From: a virus
Virus record (IMG/VR): IMGVR_UViG_3300017773_000068
Span: 1-32,970 of that record
DNA length: 32,970 nucleotides
Reading direction: 5' to 3' (one strand)
This document shows, piece by piece, positions 12,001-16,429 of the stretch. The notes under the pieces were generated by a model that saw nothing but the letters and a program-made list of their open reading frames with translations, was not told the DNA's origin and did no database searches. A program made the translations under genes and the position numbers. Position 1 is the first letter of the stretch. Every line of letters starts with the position of its first letter.

Positions 12001-12498
12001 GACTTAATGGCTGGTACGTTAGAAACTGGAGATTATACAGGGTTTGCGGACACTTCTCCGTTTACAGATACAGCTACGGGGATGTTTGGCAGAGAGCAGC
12101 AACTACAAGAAACAATTGTTGCTAGAGACCAAGAGCTGGAGGCGCAAAGACAGGAACAAGTACAGCGTGACCAAGACCTCCGTACGCAGATACAAACGGA
12201 CTTTGAAACCGCTAGAGTACAAAGAGAAGAGCAAGAAAAACAAGAAAAATTGTTTGAATCTCTACAAGCTCCGGGACGCACGGTTACTACAAAACCTGCA
12301 GATCCCTACCGAATTGATGAGATATACGATTTTGAGAGTATATTTAGAGGCGGCGACCAAGAAGCATTTTACAGTAGCGCCAGCCCGTATGGAGATAATT
12401 TTTTAACTGAAATATTAAACCCTCAACAAAGACGCGCGAAGGGTGGTATGGTAGAAGATAAAACAGATGAAATACTACGTATTATCGGAGATAAATAA
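43..12498 (+). CDS. Giant virion-like protein (4151 aa) with Ca-binding repeats and a membrane-type module
   Basis: No single known family covers this protein. Seen in order: an unrecognised N-terminal region (1-300); five 34-residue Asp-rich repeats resembling thrombospondin type 3/EF-hand loops (305-474) plus a sixth partial one; two dockerin-like loops (about 527-550 and 597-620); further isolated DxDxDG-type loops near 766, 862, 965 and 1075; a hydrophobic stretch near 1765-1800; coiled coils near 1965-2065 and 2220-2270; a Gly/Ala-rich hydrophobic module (about 2840-3045); and repeats with LGxP...ATGLY and IQFPE-type units (about 3330-3930). The C-terminus is Gln/Glu-rich and ends near a KGGMV motif. 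It is first of four tandem genes and overlaps the next by TAATG. The frame is open back to base 1, but GAGGAG sits 5 bases before this ATG, so this start is preferred. Inference: a structural or ejected virion protein. A host-surface fibre is the alternative. Confidence 0.85.
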   Translation: MRFVREWLAAYDHDPDVFASKYANLTEKSKAIIDALRSTEGYEPPTQDILAVGEESDYVHRNKAGISFSTEIIPNTDEDAWNSFVDSTPLEAQFGYVPEVVQFIADYRDNKITTLPELNAAFNSLFFSAEYPSDASMLTKDWVNEHWLQKNALHITDKLEQEHRYNFLRILNAASPDGMAYKSSDPAIADLYALWREWESRMSDNMERITTEYSSGLTRDERTAQREEVLNSFSDDAFAEVISASIIPGVGTLYQTGRDKSFYEGTSYEDTAISVDDRSKNTTLQNAFVDHIKPNKLGWFGEDDDEDGFDNTVDAYPNNINYWDEESKQEYDFDHADTDGDGRINKIDLDIYNKDVWDEESQAAYQLTITDSDGDNVPDASDDYPNNKNFWDEGSKQDYEYSQLDSDNDSYINAVDDYPNNKNYWDAGSKQEYEYGLLDDDDDKVINAEDDYPNNKNYWDAESKQEYDYGQEDTDNDSYINAVDEFPLDPSEHTDVDKDGFGSNVDFDDNDPNLSEEYDTLEYAALDVNQDGIVDALTDGLLVMRYLFGLETGQPLFSGGLRTSGSARSEEEIIAFLEKLKDGTTKQENPGLFNVFDLDQNGQLDPLTDGLLMLRAAFGTFSPEGAIADDSPFTTMDTEVATDLITARFSAHNGKNDEGIKIADDGRLVIPSEEDTKYREIYEELFSDYAVTANPDAAAEMGEPPQKVNLDNYFLNAAENAYEAYKRDGISSIDLAGMVNYIVDLPESLWSYVFDISNQGLINKFDATGDGKITSEDAAAFHSEDFGVQVPARENELAGIKDKLNNLFIDDQETVYEAYIRGVDVEELSSVVLEISVLEIKGEDLPLLGMPADYEAFVDRFDSLGSGAISSRDAQEIKAENFGWIKERYLSEYDGRDEIPKGAGEEQIRKRFEILAEGIVHARHYTDFTDPEDVAEFNEITAPAIAELEKAKNENPEAYAIVAADYNKDGGDAGVLDLDFFDVNPDVAGVTTAEESVAYDTEQAEIAARQQALDNYTGEGALPEGSGEIQVRKRFEYWRDNAPATAEAEENRKTEAAQIAADYSTAFNVVKADFDTDEDGVIDLLDVSPDDPGITTSQELEDSKAVKDESAEVGTIGFGKLPTKQGRDRTSYRSDMINALRDEDGKIEFFNNGLTGGDTYYQGYVIPLTTEELIDGYYSILNTGTWVDPRTENQNGVNDFLAGNIDDINQYGVPVVDVAKYGKESEDNNTYNGKNVAGAQAFLDEYTKGTFVYEGQMGGPLQEVDINYGIDDSGDFITLSDLFNRRVPLYDTTDLQRVDRENILPAGFIQGVDRLPDTEELYGFYTDAIIYASAIHPDLQLAYDYADKLMANLPAELYNEWKKHPLATRWDQDPANISTLKRAIKPSDLIGLDHYTEIDTSILRDYAENMDVSEVTGKGKPYQDFLNTVADAIDKFVEDPSSLSPKEKEYLNQYRVVQNDILFMGTQDLENDTFDIEDTALSEISRVADYQTIQDNWANRETLFGSQIADRVEENYDYQYGGWSPDPNDPNDRPPEYGFSMSGQGLEWSNGQAFFGGTGFTVPLNSVVVWDEDNMGKARIRHGAYIQEWQNTMNSMDLPSYQETNILGVGLETSERFTELTQKDNRNAQEEAEYQELVEALSSNTMSIFGDDLPPVWYDATRLYMKHPYHDYEASVASGYANQADIDFSINRQVTNRGYGAGSTIGDLGGVGKMDYTAFANPGGENEGRGFYLDISGGTAPIGSYSMVWVSQPEWYEPPEQSFWEFILTNPVTSIMVSIIAPGYGNAILAGLKAASGITLHASDWLSLGLGALKLTGNLQMPVDATQAEQMAQADAVAAVDAAEAAGQTLTELERATLMLETYNGAYSVYVTGFGIAGMSAAQTVDLMKIVAYEGNIGSMLVSSFGDEYFTKGLSIAGIDVSNLPDFVVGLMNDVATEMLDGKSFDDAISIASGTELLGYLETEIESSKVYGTAKNILEEFKNDLNQATQAVQTMADDAVEGVKETITAISESMDTDLLEDLSKLSSDVRTDINQISQTIGNIATELNAEVLAPVSNAIKNNMGKFMTMAGLDNENLFSVSGDSVADADNLMGDIKDLVGDTIFESVPDAIKDTLREAAIQKISLGEVDENEMKLMATRGSITVKAVSNLDGDLVDAIGPRILTKALQNTLTAATFGGDPGEAFLDTIVDSTIQSIEAARASGGWDEVVKQFDQFEDRITGKSREAQTAADEYNKIGTDFNALETRKKALEKENSEYLVELDRLELAAMADGAGDLEMQAYINYAEFYTNRAQGIGEELSQIKEDKDALIAALPAAETKYDNAVAAINAETATLDPLLQKQYDDLYVNALLAVHPEIKMGEYAVVSGMEWEGEYPTAEEIAEHYLSYGIQNGVPVNVEEYNARRDAGASQYVLTALREAGIDATKLTPEEIKNTTNYLLNEHATAKAEENGQTVVEYLENFNETPDNAEKALEAAYVLEEGFGTPPDAVALTVANRRASYAFNALGMSAEDVNNIANNEVSYTIDPDTGDIMWGGDGYMMREWNSSTNQFDTYQYDAGGGLRYRLNDDGSEPLIRELERTEMFNGIADLAEDSPASYMTFLATAPTDAAINAQVNYLTQKDPYSDELQEIKNIQAAIKAAPEDDGRFAIPDSELPWEVRVARDWLEHSQEIENALRAEVEALENLEGPLSVDEELRLEFARDAYSDAEGSTEFLANWVVKTPTKINAFVQTSLNAFTAWSQGIAAEKKADGFRRQALFEGKSAEEADAIFREKYAEFKQDIDYSSIVHNEANQTHNMMESLARGYLPDSYLADQKEMGENIAAADGTIDTVIAITGEIIDKPDVFLGTYLADELPTAIFGLGIGSAAGRITSLAAAKVVGKEAAESLAAGSTVSMGATRVADYAEAFGESAYGTYEDTKAELERIGYEGDIEAKAQEIAIRVGTAAMVMVGATEPFGAFALDNAILNASTKKAVKEVAQRVEGLGNTLTKETVTEVIQGGFTQGATEVFLYNAGVTDRDYAANIAGSAYLEGLVGGTTAGVMTGLSTPTDTGTGFGGGDPFANLVFSNPDIKEAIELGDATQVQALLGERNLTGTPIYVEVMNTVDDANFVTPSEARQAFNYLGVDPDGDEVVALLDREGVTDATLEAEAEAYWSETYGQEQLGTGRTTAQHYDIIQHMANMINGDVPLDSTFNMNGDTTLNQADIDEYIAKLPPREQDLYNQYDPAAHVPTGIIEEMGGSLMTSQELAQLKQDIQTILDRGDPVTAQEVVDMLLLDPTNKALLKGQIEAAVGNEFAKLENQQAFASEVVNKLVENKTIETKSKEAVKELFGDPNGNTEEEQGVFGIIEGLKDMLDLGESDATTLADYITEKIGTAVELDADGKIKEGTGSGLLGTLTRNGILRDVAIAELATVLGSEEDGTGLYGIAADATSAADAVARIETQYGTLDTEYAALKNLYDTAVASMQTNLGSPGVADDPDTEINEYKSATGLYALVGKAIAAGDSAEAAVSGLLGEYVDFAAFESALELTMKGKVDEVVTAFGTPPVYETNDDGTIKRNEAGEPIIKDAATGLLGDMYAAMQLQGADRDLAIAALKSDIDAALTQVEQVSSTATAAAIKDDILNEYFPAKPDDYTVGRDLAQQLDYIQSLMRTGQFDADYDTAGDVGTITQEDYDAALTAINENSEQQEALANYNAWLATPNAITPALENLSRETGANFDLLNRRVTAVETNVNDYVRDNVVSMIGQPEVTEEEATALNPKQDATGLYALVQEGDQDILDVLGELGTIEDGVLTGGNGLLRDMQLLGMSNAEIKSFLDTNLGTPAEGDQGATGLYAAVGANTEALNTLEETVNSITIPEVDLTGLATTEDVTEATQDLVTDTELTQAIEGIQFPETDLTGLATTEDVTQAVEGIQFPEVDLSGLATSADVQMLADLIGKPVNLLTDSDIELATAYLAAVQTEQEVAQQDVLRYDVTGDQLLTQEDIDLMAGTLETGDYTGFADTSPFTDTATGMFGREQQLQETIVARDQELEAQRQEQVQRDQDLRTQIQTDFETARVQREEQEKQEKLFESLQAPGRTVTTKPADPYRIDEIYDFESIFRGGDQEAFYSSASPYGDNFLTEILNPQQRRAKGGMVEDKTDEILRIIGDK
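955..1464 (+). repeat. Five 102-bp (34-aa) tandem repeats encoding Asp-rich Ca-binding-type units
   Basis: Units begin at 955, 1057, 1159, 1261 and 1363 with D-x-D loops (DEDG, DGDG, DGDN, DNDS, DDDK). Four of the five continue with a YPNN-x-N-[YF]-WD-x-x-SKQ-[ED]-Y core; the second unit is the most diverged. Units 3 to 5 are also nearly identical in DNA. A sixth loop (DNDSYINAVDEFP) begins at 1465 and then diverges into DVDKDG and DFDDND loops. The period is constant. The loop spacing resembles thrombospondin type 3 repeats, which bind Ca2+ in known proteins. Confidence 0.9.
1618..1905 (+). repeat. Two dockerin-like Ca-binding segments inside the giant gene
   Basis: DVNQDGIVDALTDGLLVMRY starts at 1621 and DLDQNGQLDPLTDGLLMLR at 1831, 70 residues apart. 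Each is a DxNxDG-type loop followed by an amphipathic LTDGLLxxR helix. This pattern matches dockerin type I-like repeats common in secreted proteins of marine bacteria. Whether they bind a cohesin-like partner cannot be told from the sequence. Confidence 0.75.
10030..11890 (+). repeat. Dispersed LGxP...ATGLY protein repeats in the C-terminal part of the giant gene
   Basis: A degenerate unit recurs. It is [LIF]-G-x-P or similar, then an acidic variable linker, then (A)TGL[YL] and a short helix. Copies occur near 10031 (FGDP), 10284 (LGSE...GTGLYG), 10447 (LGSP...ATGLYALVG), 10666 (FGTP...ATGLLG), 11272 (IGQP...ATGLYALV), 11500 (LGTP...ATGLYAAVG) and a last partial one near 11851 (IGKP). Linker length varies, so the unit is defined at protein level and not as a DNA tandem repeat. 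Function unknown; a repetitive fibrous or coiled structure is inferred. Confidence 0.7.
11611..11830 (+). repeat. Near-identical DNA repeats encoding a 23-aa IPEVDLTGLATTEDV-type unit
   Basis: A 35-base stretch at 11623-11657 recurs unchanged at 11731-11765. A 22-base stretch at 11705-11726 recurs at 11774-11795, exactly 69 bases (23 codons) later. The protein units read IPEVDLTGLATTEDV, FPETDLTGLATTEDV and FPEVDLSGLATSADV. The spacing keeps frame. The identical DNA suggests recent duplication of a coiled-coil-like unit. Confidence 0.85.
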
Positions 12499-14390
12499 TG
12501 AGCATGCTTGAAGACTGGTACAAGACCCTTACAGGTGGAGATTTAGATTTATCGGATGTAAGTTTTGATGATCTTTTACAAGTAGGCGGTACTGCGTATA
12601 TATCTAGTAAGTTTCCTGATGGTGGTTTGCGCGGCGTAAATAAGCCTCCAGTGGGCTATCAAGGTGGGGTTGATAGGCTTACAAAAGTAAGAGAACAAGT
12701 AGATAGACCTTTTGGCGCAACTCAAGGGCGTAGGGCAGGGTTGCTAAGTGCTGTAACTCCAGAAGTAAAAACAATGGCGGATATGGATTTTGCTGGCACA
12801 GACTTTACAGGAATGACTCCAGAAGAAGTTGACGCTAAGAAAAAAGGATTGTTAGCAGAAGAAAATGCTAGGGCGCAAAAAGAAGCAGACGACGCGGGAG
12901 TTATGCAAGGTGATATGTATGCTCGTGGTGAAGAGCGCAGGCCCGGACAATATGGCAGACGTTACTTCACTGACTCTATCTATGCTAAAACTCCTGAAGC
13001 AGCTCAAAAACCTCCATCTTTAGCAGACGCACAAGAAACAGCTAAAAGACAACGACTAGAAATGGAAGGTAAAAGCGCTGAAGAAATTGACGAAATCATG
13101 GCTTCCGAAACTCCTGCGGCAGCTGCTACAGGTGGGCATATACGCAAGTATGCTGGTGGTGGTATAGCTTCTATGAATAGTGGACAACTTTTTAATCAGG
13201 GCTATTATTTAGGTGGTAAAACTGATGGCATGGCTGACCAAATACCTGCCCGTATTAATGGTAAACAAGAAGCGCGTTTAAGTGATGGTGAGTTTGTAGT
13301 ACCTGCTGATGTGGTAAGTCATTTAGGTAACGGTAACTCAGATGCGGGTGCGCAGGAATTACATAATATGATGGATGGTGTTCGTACAGCACGTACAGGC
13401 AACCCAGAACAAGGCAAACAAATAAATCCACAAGAGTTTATGCCTAAGATGGCTCAAGGTGGATTAGCTCAGTTTGCTGGTGGTGGTAAGATCAAGTATT
13501 TAAACGTAGGGGGTGATCCCGGTGCGGATACTGAAACTGCCACTACTGAAACTACTAACAACACTGCTGACGGTGGAGAGATGGCGGGCACTGAAATCGG
13601 CACAGAGTCTAGCTTATCTGATTGGGCGGGTGATTATGTTACAAGTATGTTGTCGAAAGGTAGGGCGGAAGCTGAGAGTCCATACCAAGCATATACTGGC
13701 CCTCTGACTGCCGGGACTAGCACCCTACAAGATCAAGCGTTTACTGGAATACAAGCACTTAATAACCCACTTAGTGGGGGTTCTATAACTAGACAAATGG
13801 GGGCGTTTGACCCAACTGATTCTAGTATGTTTATGAATCCTTACCAACAACAGGTTATTGATCGCACTGCTGCTGACATGCAAAGACAAGACCAAATTAA
13901 TCAGCTACAGCAGCGTCAACAACTTACTTCTGCGGGCGCTTTCGGTGGTTCAAGAGACGCACTACTGCGTGCCGAAGCTGCTTCCAACCTATCTAGAAAT
14001 ATCGGTGATATGTCTGCGGAACAAAGGGCGCAAGGGTTCAACACTGCTATGGATAGAGCACAACAAAGACAGCAAGAGATTAATAAGTATGGTCTAGAGG
14101 CACTGGCAGCTCAAGGCGCGGCAGGTCAGGTACAAAGAGATATTGCTTCCGAAGGCATTGCTGCTGATTACGCTCAGTTTAGAGAAGAAAGAGATTACGA
14201 TCCTAAGATGGTTCAGTACATGCAGTCGTTACTACAAAACCTACCAATAACTGCTGCTTCATCTGTATACTCTGAACCTAGTGAGATACAACAATACTTA
14301 GAAAGTATAGAAGGCATTGAACAACTCATTGAAGCGCTAGGCGGGACTATTACACCCGCAGAAGAAACTACGCAGGAGACTACACAATAA
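12498..14390 (+). CDS. Putative internal virion protein with conserved LSDGEFVVP segment (630 aa)
   Basis: The start overlaps the stop of the 4151-aa gene (TAATG), suggesting translational coupling. The N-terminus is mixed and charged. About 213-345 is a Gly-rich zone: KYAGGGIASM, then a highly structured motif containing GGKTDGMADQIPARING and LSDGEFVVPADVVSHLGNG, then MAQGGLAQFAGGGKIKYLN. I recognise this LSDGEFVVP segment as recurring in marine phage proteins of unknown function. The C-terminal half (about 405-600) is helical and Gln-rich, with NPYQQQVIDRTAADM and GAFGGSRDALL, a pattern seen in internal or core virion proteins of podovirus-like phages. No enzyme motif or signal peptide is visible. 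Position between giant genes supports a virion role. Function is inference; that the gene is real is certain. Confidence 0.8.
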   Translation: MSMLEDWYKTLTGGDLDLSDVSFDDLLQVGGTAYISSKFPDGGLRGVNKPPVGYQGGVDRLTKVREQVDRPFGATQGRRAGLLSAVTPEVKTMADMDFAGTDFTGMTPEEVDAKKKGLLAEENARAQKEADDAGVMQGDMYARGEERRPGQYGRRYFTDSIYAKTPEAAQKPPSLADAQETAKRQRLEMEGKSAEEIDEIMASETPAAAATGGHIRKYAGGGIASMNSGQLFNQGYYLGGKTDGMADQIPARINGKQEARLSDGEFVVPADVVSHLGNGNSDAGAQELHNMMDGVRTARTGNPEQGKQINPQEFMPKMAQGGLAQFAGGGKIKYLNVGGDPGADTETATTETTNNTADGGEMAGTEIGTESSLSDWAGDYVTSMLSKGRAEAESPYQAYTGPLTAGTSTLQDQAFTGIQALNNPLSGGSITRQMGAFDPTDSSMFMNPYQQQVIDRTAADMQRQDQINQLQQRQQLTSAGAFGGSRDALLRAEAASNLSRNIGDMSAEQRAQGFNTAMDRAQQRQQEINKYGLEALAAQGAAGQVQRDIASEGIAADYAQFREERDYDPKMVQYMQSLLQNLPITAASSVYSEPSEIQQYLESIEGIEQLIEALGGTITPAEETTQETTQ

Positions 14391-16420
14391 TGTTAGGTAT
14401 AATGGGAAATATCGACCAACAGGTTAGTGACAAAGCTGACAGCATGCAGATGCAGGGTAAGACCAGCACTGTGTCTAAAGATCTTCTTGATGTAATGGCT
14501 ACACAAAGAATAGCCAGAGAGAAAGATACTGCGCTTAAAGAACTACAGATGGCGCAACAGCAAAACCCTAACACTATAAAAGACCAGCTAGAACAAAAAG
14601 TCATGGGCATGACGCAGAATGAGATGACCAACCAAACTGCGGGTATCATGGCACAACAACAACAACAAAAACGCCCCCAACAACAACAACAACGTCCGCC
14701 ACAACAAGGTGGTATTGCTGCTATGGGTGGCGCTCCTAAACCTCCAATGGGCGGGATGCCTCGCCCTCCTATGGCTGGTGCTCCTAAACCTCCTATGGGC
14801 GGGATGCCTCGCCCTCCTATGGCTGGTGGTATTGCAAGCGCTGCTCCACGCCCGCCAATGATGGCTAGTGGTGGTGTTGTTGGCTATAACAAAGGCGGCG
14901 TATCAATAAGCGACGACAAATTAAAGTTATTAGGGTTAACAAGAAGACAATATGAAGCGTTGCCCGAGGCTACTAAAAGAAAAATATTACAAGACGACAC
15001 AGCCTCTCTTGGATACAACCCCGCTAGAGCCGCTGAACAACGTAAGCAGCAAGAAGAGGCAACCAAGAAAGAATTACAATCTATAGCAAACATACCTGCT
15101 GGCATTGGAAGAGCGATAGAAAGTGGCAGAAAATCAGACGCTATAGAAACAGCTAAAAATTTAGGCGTTACTGCAGAAGACTTAGGTCAATATGATACCA
15201 GTGGCATAGCTCGTGCTATGGATACGCTAAAAGAGCCTGCGGAAAAAGAACCGTTCTTACCTACTCCTACAGGCAAAATGCCAGCTCCAGCTCCAGCTCC
15301 AGCCCAAGCTCCAAACACAACTGCAACCACGGATGCGAGTGCGACTACAAAAACACCCTTCCCGGGTATAGAAAGTCTTGACCCTAGGAAAGCTGCAACA
15401 GCAGGCCAAGGGGCGCTTGCAGAGAACCAAAGAAATATTTCAGATCGTGTAGGCGAAGACCTAATGAGTAAAGTTAGGCAGGATGCCGCTACAGATCCTA
15501 AAGCAGAAAGGGGCGCTGAGACTGACAGACTCAAGGACTTGTATGGCCTAGAAGAATTAAGAGCTATGCAAACTGGTGAGCAAGCAGACATAAAAGCCGC
15601 GCAGGATAGATACGATAGTCCTCAAGCTAGACGCGCACGAAATGCTGCTAACTTTATGCGAGGTGGCGCACGTGGTAGGGCTGAAGGCAAGGTTAATCGA
15701 CAGGAGCTAGACTTAAAACGTTTACGTCAGAAACAAGAAGATAGACGTAAGAACAACCAAGAACTGTTCCAGCGTTTAGAAAAAGTAGACTCTGGGTCTC
15801 GTCAGATGTTCCAAGACATGATGACTCAGCAGCAAGCTGCCTTTGCTAGCGTAGAGTCTATAGCCGCTAACGATGAACTAGCTAAGCAGAATATGGCACA
15901 ATTAGAATTTGGGTTTGAAAGTAAAGTACAAGACCTTGTCCTTGAAGCTATGGGTGTAGCTACGCAATCTGAGTTTAATCAGTTGTTGATGAGGGCCGAA
16001 GATACTAATAAGCTACTTTCTTATTGGTCTACGTTTACTCAGGGATTAAAAGACCTAGAGTCGGAAAGACTAGCGGAAGTAGTGCCTCAAATGCAAGACG
16101 TGTTTGCTAGACAGGCTAAAGGTGAAAATGTTGACAATGAACTTATCGCCATAGAAACTGCTAAGAAGATGATCCAAGGGCATGTCTATGCTAATACTCA
16201 ACACATGCTTAAAGCCTTTGCCCAACAATGGGAGAAGTTAAACCCGGGATCAAAAGGCGTAGCTGAACTTGCTATGTTAAGTGGAAGTAGCATGCCAAGT
16301 GGTATATCTTCTCTACAACCTTCAGGTATGGGGCAGTTTGGCAACCGTCAATTAAGTAGCCCAGCTATGAGTAGTAAGGCAGCATTAGATATATTTAATA
16401 AAAACACACCACAGCCATAA
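14390..16420 (+). CDS. Putative internal virion protein with Pro/Gln-rich linker (676 aa)
   Basis: Coupled to the preceding gene by a TAATG overlap. An N-terminal helix (1-80) leads into a poly-Gln tract (about 88-105) and two exact-length 16-residue repeats GAPKPPMGGMPRPPMA (about 114-145). After MMASGGVVGYNKGG comes a compact helical section (about 175-265), an Ala/Pro tract (PAPAPAPAQAP, about 298-308), and a long Arg/Gln/Glu-rich helical C-terminal half (about 340-620) consistent with coiled coil. There is no catalytic motif. Family unknown. The GGVVGYNKGG motif resembles the Gly-Gly motifs in the neighbouring 630-aa protein. Low-complexity hinge plus helical body and operon position suggest a virion scaffold or ejected protein (inference). 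Confidence 0.78.
   Translation: MLGIMGNIDQQVSDKADSMQMQGKTSTVSKDLLDVMATQRIAREKDTALKELQMAQQQNPNTIKDQLEQKVMGMTQNEMTNQTAGIMAQQQQQKRPQQQQQRPPQQGGIAAMGGAPKPPMGGMPRPPMAGAPKPPMGGMPRPPMAGGIASAAPRPPMMASGGVVGYNKGGVSISDDKLKLLGLTRRQYEALPEATKRKILQDDTASLGYNPARAAEQRKQQEEATKKELQSIANIPAGIGRAIESGRKSDAIETAKNLGVTAEDLGQYDTSGIARAMDTLKEPAEKEPFLPTPTGKMPAPAPAPAQAPNTTATTDASATTKTPFPGIESLDPRKAATAGQGALAENQRNISDRVGEDLMSKVRQDAATDPKAERGAETDRLKDLYGLEELRAMQTGEQADIKAAQDRYDSPQARRARNAANFMRGGARGRAEGKVNRQELDLKRLRQKQEDRRKNNQELFQRLEKVDSGSRQMFQDMMTQQQAAFASVESIAANDELAKQNMAQLEFGFESKVQDLVLEAMGVATQSEFNQLLMRAEDTNKLLSYWSTFTQGLKDLESERLAEVVPQMQDVFARQAKGENVDNELIAIETAKKMIQGHVYANTQHMLKAFAQQWEKLNPGSKGVAELAMLSGSSMPSGISSLQPSGMGQFGNRQLSSPAMSSKAALDIFNKNTPQP
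14652..14708 (+). repeat. CAA-rich microsatellite-like tract coding poly-Gln
   Basis: Two runs of CAA codons, broken by AAACGCCCC and CGTCCGCCA, encode Gln runs flanking Arg-Pro. Such tracts are prone to length change. Confidence 0.8.
14729..14824 (+). repeat. Two 48-bp tandem repeats (GAPKPPMGGMPRPPMA x2)
   Basis: Units 14729-14776 and 14777-14824 differ at only a couple of third-position bases, encode identical 16-residue Pro/Gly/Met units, and keep the frame. Confidence 0.9.
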
Positions 16421-16424
16421 GGGG
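16419..16424 (+). promoter_or_regulatory. Ribosome binding site AAGGGG for the 2211-aa gene
   Basis: AAGGGG overlaps the stop of the preceding gene and lies 5 bases before the ATG at 16430. This is the only gene of the + operon after the first with an evident separate ribosome site in a short spacer. Confidence 0.65.
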
Positions 16425-16429
16425 TAATT

